Source: Thalassospira lucentensis MCCC 1A00383 = DSM 14000
Lineage (GTDB): Bacteria > Pseudomonadota > Alphaproteobacteria > Rhodospirillales > Thalassospiraceae
Reading direction: 5' to 3'
DNA length: 64,000 bases
Assembly (NCBI RefSeq): GCF_000421265.1
Contig: NZ_ATWN01000006.1
Location: forward strand, 1 to 64,000
Position 1 is the stretch's first letter; each line of letters opens with the position of its first letter. Both the position numbers and the translations under genes were made by a program. Of the stretch, positions 37,586 through 46,565 are shown piece after piece. The notes under the pieces are model-generated. The model was not told where the DNA came from. It saw nothing but the letters and a program-made list of their open reading frames with translations, and ran no database searches.

Positions 37586-38053
37586 GGCGGGCCTCCCTCT
37601 CTCAAACTCTTATATGGTGGTCGATCGCTTCTCCCCAGGTCGGCATTCTATTTGGTGATTTTGTGCCGTACCAAATTTTGAGCGATGTTCTTTTAAGCCC
37701 TTCCCGTTTAGGGCAGTTTTAAAAAGGGTCGCATTACGACCCGTTCTCGGAAAGAGGCGATAAAGTGAAACTATATCAATAATTCTTTGAAAAACGAATT
37801 CCGTCACTTCGTGCAGAATGGTACGAAACAATGGTCAAAAGCCCAAGGGCCAAGACATAACGACCACAAAAACGTGGCAAACCGCTGATCCCGTCCAGGA
37901 ACATTATCAAAGTCGTCTTGATAGTGCGGCGCTACAGCAACGGAGTTCTTCCTTGCTGCACTGCGACCTATGGTTAATGCTATACCCATAGATGCTACAC
38001 CAAACATCCCGGCAGACAAAGCAAGGGATACAAAGAAGGCAGGAGAGGCAGAC
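37586..38053. other. 468-bp divergent control region of the xdh and allantoin operons
   Basis: The gap separates uraH-xdhABC (minus) from puuE-uraD-alc-allA (plus). It holds the inverted repeat at 37650-37676, a GCCCT/AGGGC hairpin near 37697-37714, an AT-rich block at 37755-37800, and CAGCAA-N12-TTGCTG at 37936-37959. Short open frames here lack family resemblance or ribosome sites. It is probably where a purine-responsive regulator acts on both arms. Confidence 0.5.
37650..37676. promoter_or_regulatory. ATTTGGT-N13-ACCAAAT inverted repeat before uraH
   Basis: Perfect 7-bp arms at 37650-37656 and 37670-37676 lie 65-91 bp upstream of the uraH start. The spacing suits a dimeric activator or repressor. 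The regulator is not known. Confidence 0.45.
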
Positions 38054-38968
38054 ATGAGCGACCAGAATTATGCGCGCGATCTGATTGGCTATGGCGACAC
38101 CCCGCCCAAGGCCAACTGGCCAAATAAGGCCCGCGTCGCGGTTCAGTTCGTCCTGAACTATGAGGAAGGTGGCGAAAACTGCATCCTGCATGGCGATAAG
38201 GCATCCGAGGCGTTTCTGTCGGAAATCGTTGGCGCGGACATGCGCGAAGGTGTCCGCCACATGAGCATGGAGTCGATCTATGAATATGGATCGCGTGTTG
38301 GTGTCTGGCGCATTTTAAACCTGTTTCGCGAACGCCAAATCCCGATCACGGTCTTTGCCGTTGCCATGGCGCTGGCGCGCAACCCCAAGGTTGGCGAAAC
38401 CGCGATGAAGGACGGGCATGAAATTTGCTCGCACGGCTATCGCTGGATTGATTACCAATATCTGTCCGAAGACGTCGAACGCGACCATCTTCATAAGGCG
38501 ATTGAGATTATCAAAGGCATCACCGGCGAACGCCCGCTGGGGTGGTACACCGGGCGCACCAGCCCCAATACACGCCGCCTGGTCGCCGAAGAAGGCGGAT
38601 TCCTCTATGATGCCGATGATTACAGCGATGAACTGCCGTTCTGGAGTACCCAGACCGAAACCCCGCATCTGATCGTGCCTTATACCCTTGATGCTAATGA
38701 CATGCGCTTTGCCGCCATGCAGGGGTTTAATTCCGGCGAACAGTATTTCCAGTACCTCAAAGACAGCTTTGACACGCTGTATGAAGAAGGCGCTGAAACG
38801 CCGCGCATGCTGTCCATCGGGTTGCATTGCCGCTTGGTTGGTCGTCCGGGCCGTTTTGCCGCGCTCAAACGCTTTGTCGATTATGTGCAAAGCCACGACA
38901 ATGTCTGGTTTGCACGCCGCATTGATATCGCACGCCATTGGCGCGAACATCACCCGTTTGGCGGCTAA
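38054..38968 (+). CDS. puuE: Allantoinase PuuE (polysaccharide-deacetylase fold)
   Basis: This 304-aa cofactor-independent allantoinase belongs to the PuuE family, unrelated to the metal amidohydrolase type. Family stretches are VQFVLNYEEGGENCILHGD, SMESIYEYGSRVGVWRILNLF, GHEICSHGYRWIDYQ and GWYTGRTSPNTRRLV. It opens the hydantoin ring of S-allantoin to allantoate. The start at 38054 has AGGAG upstream. The longer frame from 37970 adds a non-conserved basic tail. It is the first gene of a four-gene operon. Confidence 0.95.
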   Translation: MSDQNYARDLIGYGDTPPKANWPNKARVAVQFVLNYEEGGENCILHGDKASEAFLSEIVGADMREGVRHMSMESIYEYGSRVGVWRILNLFRERQIPITVFAVAMALARNPKVGETAMKDGHEICSHGYRWIDYQYLSEDVERDHLHKAIEIIKGITGERPLGWYTGRTSPNTRRLVAEEGGFLYDADDYSDELPFWSTQTETPHLIVPYTLDANDMRFAAMQGFNSGEQYFQYLKDSFDTLYEEGAETPRMLSIGLHCRLVGRPGRFAALKRFVDYVQSHDNVWFARRIDIARHWREHHPFGG

Positions 38969-38992
38969 GAAAACAAAAAAGAAAAGGTCATC

Positions 38993-39520
38993 ATGACGAA
39001 TACCGCACCATCGCTTTTTGAAACCCGCCCGCCCAGCACATTGGCCGAAAGCGCCTTTGTCTCGCGCTATGGCTGGGTCTATGAACATTCACCGTGGGTC
39101 GCCCATAAATTGTATGAGCGCGGCATTACCAGCGCGCTTGATACCTCCACGGCCCTTGCCGATGCGATGGCCGCCGTGGTCAATGGCGCGGTTGACGCCG
39201 ATAAGCTATCCTTGCTGCGCGCTCATCCCGATCTGGCTGGAAAACTGGCCTTGGCCGATTTGACCGCCTCATCACAAAGCGAGCAAAAGGGGGCCGGGCT
39301 TGATCAATGCAGTGCGGATGAACTGGTCCGCTTTACCGAGCTTAATGACGCCTATAAGCAGAAATTCGGCTTCCCGTTTATCTTTGCCGTAAAGGGCTTT
39401 GACCGCGCCGATATTCTGGCCGCCTTTGAACGCCGCGTAAAAAACGATCCGGAGGCCGAATTTAACGAGGCCATTGGTCAGGTCCATCGCATCGCCAAGC
39501 TGCGGCTTGAAGATCTGTAA
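38993..39520 (+). CDS. uraD: OHCU decarboxylase UraD
   Basis: This 175-aa all-helical enzyme decarboxylates 2-oxo-4-hydroxy-4-carboxy-5-ureidoimidazoline to S-allantoin, securing the right stereoisomer. The motif LLRAHPDLAGKLA contains the catalytic His. SSQSEQKGAGLDQCS, NDAYKQKFGFPFIFAVKG and the C-terminal EIGQVHRIAKLRLEDL-like ending (here AIGQVHRIAK) are typical. It is 24 nt after puuE. Confidence 0.96.
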   Translation: MTNTAPSLFETRPPSTLAESAFVSRYGWVYEHSPWVAHKLYERGITSALDTSTALADAMAAVVNGAVDADKLSLLRAHPDLAGKLALADLTASSQSEQKGAGLDQCSADELVRFTELNDAYKQKFGFPFIFAVKGFDRADILAAFERRVKNDPEAEFNEAIGQVHRIAKLRLEDL

Positions 39521-39587
39521 CCATCAAAACTTCCGCGCCACAATGCCCGGACCGAATAACAAACGATAAAATCAGGAATGAACTGTT

Positions 39588-40607
39588 ATGAGCCATACTG
39601 AAAACCATGATGCACCGGAATTTACACGGCGCTTTGTTAATCTGGCCGATGAACGTCTGGGCGCAGAAGCCATTTTCGCGACCGATGATTTCTTTGCCGA
39701 CAAACAGCGCATGCTGCAATCGGGCGACGCCATTTTCTATCCCGACCGATATGACGATAACGGCAAATGGATGGATGGCTGGGAAAGCCGCCGCAAACGG
39801 ATCGAAGGCCATGATTACTGCGTTGTCCGTCTGGCAACATCGGGCCGCATTCACGGGGTGGATATCGACACCAGCCACTTTACCGGCAACTTCCCGCCTG
39901 CAGGCTCACTCGAAGGCTGCTATTGCCCGGCGGGTGATCCGGGTGATGATGCCACATGGACGGAAATTGTCGCCCCCATGGGCCTTGGGGCCAGCGCGCA
40001 TCACTATGCTGATGTGACCTCAGACGCCATTTACACCCATGTCCGCCTGCACATCTATCCAGATGGCGGGGTGGCACGTTTGCGCGTTTATGGCCGCCCA
40101 AACCGCGACTGGACCGATATGGCCGCCCGCAGCGAACAGGTTGATCTGGCCTCCATGATCAATGGTGGGGTCGTTGTTGGCTGGTCTGATTCCCATTACG
40201 GCAACCCGAACGCCATTTTGTCCCCCGGTCGTGGGGTTAATATGGGCGATGGCTGGGAAACCCGCCGCCGACGTGAACCGGGCAATGAATGGCTGATCAT
40301 TGAGCTTGGCAATCCGGGCGAGATTGAAAAAATCATCGTCGATACCTGCCACTTTAAGGGCAACTATCCTGACCGCGTATCGATCCAAGGTGCCTTTGTC
40401 GATGGGGAAAAGGACAAGTCGCTGACCGCACGTTCGATGTTCTGGTCGACCATCCTGCCCGAAAGTAAAATGCAGGCAGACCATATCCACGAATTTGATG
40501 CATCGGCCCTGACCATCAGTGGCCCGGTCACCCATTTGCGGGTCAATTCGATCCCCGATGGCGGCATTAGCCGTTTGCGCATTCTTGGCAAACCGACCAG
40601 CAAATAG
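39588..40607 (+). CDS. alc: Allantoicase
   Basis: This 339-aa protein is built of two homologous jelly-roll domains. Each carries a DGWE(S/T)RR motif (MDGWESRRKR near 65 and GDGWETRRRR near 222) and an IxGVDIDTxHFTGNFP or IVDTCHFKGNYP motif. It hydrolyses allantoate to S-ureidoglycolate and urea. It lies 67 nt after uraD and 9 nt before the ureidoglycolate lyase gene. The urea it releases is the substrate of the urease in this window. Confidence 0.97.
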   Translation: MSHTENHDAPEFTRRFVNLADERLGAEAIFATDDFFADKQRMLQSGDAIFYPDRYDDNGKWMDGWESRRKRIEGHDYCVVRLATSGRIHGVDIDTSHFTGNFPPAGSLEGCYCPAGDPGDDATWTEIVAPMGLGASAHHYADVTSDAIYTHVRLHIYPDGGVARLRVYGRPNRDWTDMAARSEQVDLASMINGGVVVGWSDSHYGNPNAILSPGRGVNMGDGWETRRRREPGNEWLIIELGNPGEIEKIIVDTCHFKGNYPDRVSIQGAFVDGEKDKSLTARSMFWSTILPESKMQADHIHEFDASALTISGPVTHLRVNSIPDGGISRLRILGKPTSK

Positions 40608-40616
40608 GGCGGATGC

Positions 40617-41129
40617 ATGTCGATGAAACTTAAGGTCGAACCGCTTACCGCGGATGACTTCGCCCCATTTGGCGAGGTCATCTCAACCGCGACCGCGCGC
40701 GACAGTTACAAAATCAATCTGGGTACCACCACCCGGTTTCACGATATCTCGCGCGTTGATGTCGGGGATCAGGGTGGTGCCCCGATCATCAGCATCTTTC
40801 GCGGCACACCCCGGGCCAAGCCGATTGAAATCAAGATGATGGAACGTCACCCGCTCGGCTCACAGGCTTTCATGCCATTGGCCGGTCAGAAATTCCTGAT
40901 CGTGGTGGCATCGGGTACGGATACCCCGACACCAGACACCCTACGTGCGTTTATCTCGGACGGCACCCAAGGTGTGACTTACGCCAAAAACGTCTGGCAT
41001 CATCCGCTGTTAGTCCTTGAATCCGACAGTGATTTCCTGATTGTGGATCGCAGTGGACCGGGGGAAAACCTTAACGAAGTCGACCTGCCGCTGGTTGATG
41101 GCGCGGTGATCACCCTCGATTGGTCTTAG
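40617..41129 (+). CDS. allA: Ureidoglycolate lyase
   Basis: This 170-aa cupin-like enzyme cleaves ureidoglycolate to glyoxylate and urea, the last ureide step. Family features are LTADDFAPFGEVI, IFRGTPRAKPIEIKMMERHPLGSQAFMPL, and the metal/substrate segment GVTYAKNVWHHPLLVL. It starts MSMKLKVEPL. It ends the puuE-uraD-alc-allA operon in front of two tandem hairpins. Using the lyase rather than ureidoglycolate amidohydrolase, the cell depends on urease for the last nitrogen. Confidence 0.95.
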   Translation: MSMKLKVEPLTADDFAPFGEVISTATARDSYKINLGTTTRFHDISRVDVGDQGGAPIISIFRGTPRAKPIEIKMMERHPLGSQAFMPLAGQKFLIVVASGTDTPTPDTLRAFISDGTQGVTYAKNVWHHPLLVLESDSDFLIVDRSGPGENLNEVDLPLVDGAVITLDWS

Positions 41130-41149
41130 CGCGTATTGTGGGACTACAT

Positions 41150-41172
41150 GTCGGCAAGGCTCACTTGCCGAC
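41150..41172. repeat. First of two tandem hairpins after allA
   Basis: GTCGGCAAG and CTTGCCGAC make a 9-bp perfect stem with a 5-nt loop, 20 nt past the allA stop. A CG-rich stem without T-run lies before the stronger terminator at 41203-41228. Confidence 0.6.
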
Positions 41173-41202
41173 GAGCTCAGATTTAATAACTTATAACTGA
41201 CA

Positions 41203-41228
41203 CAGAGCGGGCAATCTTGCCCGCTCTG
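41203..41228. terminator. Terminator between allA and the carbonic anhydrase gene
   Basis: CAGAGCGGGCAA pairs with TTGCCCGCTCTG with almost no loop, followed by CATAAGATTTAA. Both convergent genes end here. The T-run is poor, so strength is uncertain. Confidence 0.6.
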
Positions 41229-41244
41229 CATAAGATTTAAGGGA

Positions 41245-42096
41245 TCAGTTGATTTCCGACAATAGATCCGGATTTGTCACAAGATTTCGCACGCCATGGG
41301 CGTGGTTTTCACCAAACGGGTTATCTTTTAGCCATGCATCTACCGACGCAAGGTTCAGCTTAACGACCGTTGGTCGCACACTCCAGGTCACCTGGAAGGG
41401 CGAACCTTTTTCGTTATAGCCTGGACCTGTCGTCGATCCTTCGTACAAAACCGGTTTACCCAGATCGGTTGGCAGGTTCGGAACCTGATTGAGCCCGTTG
41501 ATATCTTCAATCTCGGCCATCTTGGCAAAGTCTTCTCCGCCCTCGGAAACCAGAACCCCAACAACCGCTTCGACACGCAGTTGTGGATTTTTAATCGCAT
41601 CGCTCAGACAGGTACCAAGGCCATTGCCAATTGTGGCTTTCGCAGTCGAGTAGACAAAATGAATTTCGATGGTGTCACCCGGCTCAAGATCGCCATGCTC
41701 GCTGGCCCCAACTTTCATACCAATCGGGGCAAGTTCATCTTCGGTCAGTTTGCCATCATATTTAAAGCCGGTACCATACCCGTGCCCGTCACCATTGCCC
41801 GCATATGTTGTGAACATGCCGCCTTTGTGTTCGGCATTCTCATGAAAATGAATGTCGCACAACGTCATCTTATCGACAGCCGGTGCAATGCTAAAAATGC
41901 GATGGTTCTCGCCAGAATATGAACCGATATCGCGTGGCGACTGAGGACTATACCCTTTTCCGTCGGTCTCAATGGCCAACGATGTGCGCTGCTTGGCAAT
42001 GACCTCATCAGGAACACCATGGTCCGCCGATGCAGCCATGGCAGCAGATGAGACAAATGCGACTGTTGCAGTTGCCAAAAGGAACGTCTTGAACAT
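41245..42096 (-). CDS. Delta-class carbonic anhydrase, exported
   Basis: This 283-aa protein has a Sec signal peptide (MFKTFLLATATVAFVSSAAMA, cleavage near AMA-ASA). The mature part contains LCDIHFHENAEHKGG (His83, His85, His90), YAGNGDGHGYGTGF and IEIHFVYSTAK. This matches bacterial proteins named delta-class carbonic anhydrase, related to the diatom TWCA1 type, with a His triad for zinc. It would interconvert CO2 and bicarbonate in the periplasm. The longer frame upstream (to 42189) is not conserved. It lies next to a ureide operon whose products give CO2 through urease. Confidence 0.82.
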   Translation of the reverse strand: MFKTFLLATATVAFVSSAAMAASADHGVPDEVIAKQRTSLAIETDGKGYSPQSPRDIGSYSGENHRIFSIAPAVDKMTLCDIHFHENAEHKGGMFTTYAGNGDGHGYGTGFKYDGKLTEDELAPIGMKVGASEHGDLEPGDTIEIHFVYSTAKATIGNGLGTCLSDAIKNPQLRVEAVVGVLVSEGGEDFAKMAEIEDINGLNQVPNLPTDLGKPVLYEGSTTGPGYNEKGSPFQVTWSVRPTVVKLNLASVDAWLKDNPFGENHAHGVRNLVTNPDLLSEIN

Positions 42097-42314
42097 TTTC
42101 TTCTTTCTCCAGAAAATACGGCAAATAGGAATATTAGATCCGCCACATAAGACTAGAGCGCCGCCATTGGGGCGATATCTGGGCAACATCCGGGCAATAC
42201 CGGGACGATATTTCTCCCCTCAGCCTGAAGAACTGTTCACCACTTCAAAGCAATTGTCAAAGACCACAACTTAGCGATGTGGCCATGTCACCCCCGTCAT
42301 CATCTTGACTAAAC

Positions 42315-42998
42315 CTAACGTCTGAACGCACCAACCAACCCGAGATCACGCATATAGCCGAACAAATCAACGCTGTTGTCCGCAACATACTCCGCCCCGG
42401 CATCGCGCAGAATATCGGCATCCTGCGTATGGCGATGCGCCCCGCCTAAAAACCCGACCGACCGCATGCCCGCCGCCTTTGCCGCAACGACCCCAGATGG
42501 ACTGTCTTCAATCACCAAACACTGTTCTGGTGCCCACCCACAGGTTTCAGCCGCCAATAGGAAAACATCCGGTGCCGGTTTGCCGCGTTTAACCTGCTCG
42601 GCGGAAAAGATGCGATGTTCAAAGAAATCGGCCAAACCGGTCAGGGACAAGCATTCATCCAACCGCGCCAGATCGCTACCCGATGCCAAGGCAAATGGCA
42701 CACGCAGCGACGACAGCAGTTCGGGAATACCCGCAATGGCGCGAAGCTCGGTTGCAAACATACCTGCAAGTTCGGCCTCGCAATGTTCCTGATAACGTTG
42801 CGCGTTGATCGACGTGCCAAACCGGGTATTAAGCGCAAGAACCATCTCGCCATACGCAACCCCGCCAAACGTGCGGGCCAGTTCAGCCGCCGTAAGGCTG
42901 ACGCCATAATCAGGCAAAAGTTTTTCATCGACCGCAAAAGACAAAATCTCGCTGTCGATCAGAACGCCATCACAGTCAAAAATGACGTTGGAAATCAT
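42315..42998 (-). CDS. HAD-superfamily phosphatase, beta-phosphoglucomutase-like
   Basis: This 227-aa HAD hydrolase has motif I DCDGVLIDSE (catalytic Asp in FDCDGVL), motif II ALASGSD, motif III Lys in KRGKPAPDVF, and motif IV EDSPSGVVAAKAAGM. The cap domain is helical (subfamily I). Relatives act on sugar phosphates or 2-phosphoglycolate-type compounds, so substrate is unknown. It overlaps the TPR lipoprotein gene by 4 nt. No purine role is evident. Confidence 0.9.
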   Translation of the reverse strand: MISNVIFDCDGVLIDSEILSFAVDEKLLPDYGVSLTAAELARTFGGVAYGEMVLALNTRFGTSINAQRYQEHCEAELAGMFATELRAIAGIPELLSSLRVPFALASGSDLARLDECLSLTGLADFFEHRIFSAEQVKRGKPAPDVFLLAAETCGWAPEQCLVIEDSPSGVVAAKAAGMRSVGFLGGAHRHTQDADILRDAGAEYVADNSVDLFGYMRDLGLVGAFRR

Positions 42999-43807
42999 TG
43001 TGCCGGGGCTTGCTGACCACTTGATGCACCGCCGAGATCAAGGGCAAGCAACCGTTTCTGAATGGTTTGTGACAGCACCGGGCTGGGATCGGCCTGCATC
43101 GCACGTTGATAGGCCGCACGCGCCATATCGGTTTTGCCCATCGCAAGCGCGTTATCGGCAAAATGCGCAAGATGCTCGGCCGTCGGCATTGACTTATTAA
43201 CCGCAACAAACACTTCCTCAGCCTCGGCGTAGCGTTCCTGTTTATACAGGATCAAGCCATAGGTATCGAGTGCACTCGGGTTCTCCGGATCAGCTTGCAT
43301 GACCTGCTTCGCCAACCGTTCCGCTTCACCAAGGTTTTCACCCTTCTGGGCAAAATGAAACGCCAGCCAGTTTGCCGCTGCGATATTCCCTTGACGTGCG
43401 GCCTGCCAAGCTTCTGCGGTCATAGTATCGCGGTACGATGAAATCACCCCTTCGATGGTTTGCTGATCCAGCCCATCGACCCATGTCAAACCAACCCGCA
43501 CCGCCTTGCAGCCCTGCGCGTTGGCCTGCTGGCACATGGCAACGGCTTCCTCGACCGCGCCCAGAACGGTGGCCGATGGACCCGCCGCATATTCCTTGCC
43601 CACGTCATCACGCGACAGCGCCTTAAAATCAATCATCGCCCGGTATCGGTCATCAACCTTGGCCTGTTTGGGCGCTTCGAACATATCTTGGGGCTCCCAG
43701 TTTGAACTGGTATCCCCGCAGGCAGCAAGACCAAGCAGCAGGGCAACCGCCACAAACGGGCGCATGGATCGAATGTTAAGGGGACGAAAATCAGGCACGG
43801 CAGTCAT
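42995..43807 (-). CDS. TPR-containing lipoprotein
   Basis: This protein of about 270 aa has a lipobox LGLAAC near the N-terminus (from MRPFVAVALLLGLAACGDTS), so it is probably anchored to a membrane. After an extended linker the rest has tetratricopeptide-like repeats: DTYGLILYKQERYAEAEEVFVAVNKSMP and FADNALAMGKTDMARAAYQRAMQADPSP. Internal Cys pair CQQANAQGC may be disulfide bonded. The ATG at 43807 is one start and the ATG at 43765 (MRPFVAV) another. It is coupled to the HAD phosphatase gene downstream. Confidence 0.8.
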   Translation of the reverse strand: MTAVPDFRPLNIRSMRPFVAVALLLGLAACGDTSSNWEPQDMFEAPKQAKVDDRYRAMIDFKALSRDDVGKEYAAGPSATVLGAVEEAVAMCQQANAQGCKAVRVGLTWVDGLDQQTIEGVISSYRDTMTAEAWQAARQGNIAAANWLAFHFAQKGENLGEAERLAKQVMQADPENPSALDTYGLILYKQERYAEAEEVFVAVNKSMPTAEHLAHFADNALAMGKTDMARAAYQRAMQADPSPVLSQTIQKRLLALDLGGASSGQQAPAQ

Positions 43808-43878
43808 TCCCTGTATTGGTGAAAAAGCCAGACGCATCATAGCGCAAATCGGTTTTTCAGACATTAACAGCATGGTTT

Positions 43879-45612
43879 TTACCGGGTTTGGCGCCAGCGT
43901 TGCCCACCGATCTTAAGGTCGGAATAGCGCGGCGCAATCACATCAACCGCCCCTTCGGCCAAATCGCGTTGCATCTGGGCCCGGTCTCTGTCGTTGGGAT
44001 CAAGCTGCAAGGTCGCAACCGACACCCATTCACTGTCTTCGGCCGCATACCGATAGACCGGGGCATAATCTTCATCGATGAAAAACACGGCTTCTTCGCT
44101 GCCATCGCCATCAAGATCAATCAGCAAAATCGAACACAGGTTCGCCCCGGTATCATCGCGGCAAAATCGGCGATAAAATTCAAGCGGCCCGGTCAGAAGC
44201 TCATCAACAAGGTCACTGGGCACCTTATGGGTTGCCGGAAAGATCGGAATGCGATCAGCCGCAATCATATCGCCCCGGTCATTGGGATTGCGGTCACGCA
44301 AAGCAGTCAGATCGGGCATAGCATCGGGATAGCTTGCCGTAAATTTGGCAATGGCCGCGATGCCAGGGTCGCCTAATCGGGTGGCCATAAAGGACAGATC
44401 ATTCAGCGTGCGAGTTGACAGCTCAGAAGAGGATGCCTCGGCCCCAAGCTTCTCCGTCAGGCGGGCTTCCTGACTGCGGGCCGACATGGTCACAGGATCA
44501 AGCAACGGCAGATGCACGACAAACGCCGTTACCGCCAGACAGATCGCGATATGGCCAAATGTCGCGCGCAGGGCATTGGGGGCTGATTGGCGACGGCCAA
44601 AGGCCGCAACCGATAGCCAAATGGTCGAAAACAGCACAAACAGTGCTGCCCAAATGCCATAGGTCCGCGACGGTGTAAGGCCGTAATCGGTCACCCGAAG
44701 CCAGATGGTATAGATCGCAATCGCGGCAAAAACCGGCGCCATCCACAAGGTCACCCGAAATATGCGGTCGCCAATCTTGCCAAACAGGGTCGATGCCTCA
44801 CCGGCCTGAACCGCCCCAAACAGCAAATAACTAAGCCCCGCGGCGGCGGCCATCACCGTCCACCACACACCAAAGTCCTGCGCAATCAGGATTTCCCAGC
44901 CGCCAAATACGGCAACGGCCAAAAACACCAACAGCCCACAAGCCTGAATGGGATAGAGCACGCGAAACATCACGCCGATGACCTGGCGCACCGGGATCAA
45001 AAGATTGGCTTTTTCCTGCGCAATCAAAACACCCGTCGCAAACGCAACCCCCGACAGGGGGGCACCAATATATCCTTCGGCAATGAGGTCCCAAATCTGA
45101 TCAAGCCCGACCAGCTCAAGCAGGGCTGTCAGCGCATATAAAAGCGGCCAAAGAATACCAATCGCCAAAAGTCCGAAGGCCAGCGAAAGCTTGATCGACC
45201 AGATTTCCGGTACCAAAGCTCCACGGTCGCGATGGTTTGGCAAAACCGTTGTTTGCGGGCGGGCCCATATCCGCCAAGCCGCCACCGCAATACCAACCCA
45301 AATCGCCTGACAGACCAAAAGCCCGGTTGTTGGAATATCGGTCACAAAGTCAAACCCGACGAAAACCTGAAAACCAAGGACCTGAAGGGCAGAAAGACCC
45401 GCAACGCCAAGGGTAAAAAGCACATCATCGCGCAGGTTGCGCACGCCAACCGCAAACCAGCTACAAAAGGCAAGGCTTGCGACAAGTGTCATCAGACTTG
45501 TCAGGGCATATTCATCCAACGGCGCGTAACTGCTTAGATACCAGAACGCCAATCCATACGCCGCCCCGCTCAGCGGAAACATCCAGTGCCTATTGTTCAT
45601 TGATGTACTCAT
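43879..45612 (-). CDS. DUF4153-family multi-pass membrane protein
   Basis: This protein of about 577 aa starts MSTSMNNRHWMFPLSGAAYGLAFWYL. About twelve hydrophobic segments occupy residues 10-390, then a soluble C-terminal region with an Asp-rich stretch LLIDLDGDGSEEAVFFIDED that looks like a calcium-binding repeat, and VSVATLQLDPNDRDRAQ. The membrane part fits DUF4153, found in many proteobacteria with no known role. The start is uncertain (45639, 45612 or 45600). It follows the sdh terminator and precedes the TPR lipoprotein gene by only 70 nt. Confidence 0.75.
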   Translation of the reverse strand: MSTSMNNRHWMFPLSGAAYGLAFWYLSSYAPLDEYALTSLMTLVASLAFCSWFAVGVRNLRDDVLFTLGVAGLSALQVLGFQVFVGFDFVTDIPTTGLLVCQAIWVGIAVAAWRIWARPQTTVLPNHRDRGALVPEIWSIKLSLAFGLLAIGILWPLLYALTALLELVGLDQIWDLIAEGYIGAPLSGVAFATGVLIAQEKANLLIPVRQVIGVMFRVLYPIQACGLLVFLAVAVFGGWEILIAQDFGVWWTVMAAAAGLSYLLFGAVQAGEASTLFGKIGDRIFRVTLWMAPVFAAIAIYTIWLRVTDYGLTPSRTYGIWAALFVLFSTIWLSVAAFGRRQSAPNALRATFGHIAICLAVTAFVVHLPLLDPVTMSARSQEARLTEKLGAEASSSELSTRTLNDLSFMATRLGDPGIAAIAKFTASYPDAMPDLTALRDRNPNDRGDMIAADRIPIFPATHKVPSDLVDELLTGPLEFYRRFCRDDTGANLCSILLIDLDGDGSEEAVFFIDEDYAPVYRYAAEDSEWVSVATLQLDPNDRDRAQMQRDLAEGAVDVIAPRYSDLKIGGQRWRQTR

Positions 45613-45676
45613 GCTTGTGCCTAGGGTCTGAACCCACATGCGGTCTTATCGCCGCGAAGTTTGCATTAGAACAGAA

Positions 45677-45711
45677 AAAGCCGCCAGGATCATCAGATCA
45701 CTGGCGGCTTT
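45677..45711 (-). terminator. Terminator of the sdhCDAB operon
   Basis: AAAGCCGCCAG pairs with CTGGCGGCTTT around a 13-nt loop. On the minus strand the stem is followed by TTTTTCTG. It lies about 45 nt past the sdhB stop. Confidence 0.85.
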
Positions 45712-45757
45712 AACATGTTGGCGTAAAACGCCTATTTCAGGGCAACCCGATGCGCAA

Positions 45758-46540
45758 TTATGCGCGGCGTTCTGCAATCATCTTTTTGATTTCAGTAATC
45801 GCAAGCGACGGGTTAAGGCCTTTCGGGCAAGTATTGGTGCAGTTCATGATCGTGTGGCAACGATACAGGCGGAACGGATCTTCGAGTGCATCGAGACGTT
45901 CACCGGTATATTCGTCACGCGAGTCTGCCAACCAGCGATACGCCTGAAGCAAAACTGCCGGGCCGAGGAATCGGTCGGAGTTCCACCAATAAGACGGGCA
46001 CGCGGTCGAACAGGAGAAGCACAAAATGCATTCCCACAACCCATCAAGCTGGGCACGTTCTTCACGCGACTGCAAACGCTCGCCGTCCGGCGGTGTCGGG
46101 CTGTCGGCCTTAAGCCACGGCTCGATCGAGGCAAGCTGCGCATAAGGCTGTGACAGGTCAGGCACCAAATCCTTAACCACCGGCATATGCGGCAGCGGAT
46201 AGATTTTGACCTCACCCTTGATGTCATCAATCGGCTTAAGACACGCAAGCGTGTTGCGGCCATCAATGTTCATCGCGCACGAACCGCAAATGCCTTCACG
46301 GCATGAACGGCGGAATGTCAGGGTCGCATCGATCTCGTTTTTAATCTTGATCAGCGCATCCAGCACCATCGGACCACACTTATCGAGATCAATATCGTAA
46401 GTGTCGGTCCGCGGGTTGTCGCCGCTGTCAGGATCAAAACGATAGATCTTGAAGCTGCGTGTGTTCTTCGCGTCAGCCGGAGCAGAGAACGACTTGCCCT
46501 CTTTAACGACCGAATTGGCGGGAAGATTGAATTCTACCAT
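45758..46540 (-). CDS. sdhB: Succinate dehydrogenase iron-sulfur subunit
   Basis: This 260-aa subunit has the [2Fe-2S] Cys set in [23 protein letters not shown] and the [4Fe-4S]/[3Fe-4S] set in [16 protein letters not shown] and [17 protein letters not shown]. It carries electrons from the flavoprotein to ubiquinone in complex II. It is the last gene of sdhCDAB, 25 nt after sdhA. Alphaproteobacterial-type sequence with [23 protein letters not shown]. Confidence 0.98.
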   Translation of the reverse strand: MVEFNLPANSVVKEGKSFSAPADAKNTRSFKIYRFDPDSGDNPRTDTYDIDLDKCGPMVLDALIKIKNEIDATLTFRRSCREGICGSCAMNIDGRNTLACLKPIDDIKGEVKIYPLPHMPVVKDLVPDLSQPYAQLASIEPWLKADSPTPPDGERLQSREERAQLDGLWECILCFSCSTACPSYWWNSDRFLGPAVLLQAYRWLADSRDEYTGERLDALEDPFRLYRCHTIMNCTNTCPKGLNPSLAITEIKKMIAERRA

Positions 46541-46565
46541 CTCTCAAATCCTCTCTTGCCGCGCC

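Noticed and set aside
37586-38053. Xanthine or guanine riboswitch upstream of the purine operons
   Set aside because: Hairpins are present, but I could not match any known riboswitch consensus by eye. A covariance-model search (Rfam/Infernal) would decide.
37804-38260. Minus-strand frames over the puuE start
   Set aside because: No ribosome site, no known motif, and overlapped by the well-supported puuE gene and the divergent promoter.
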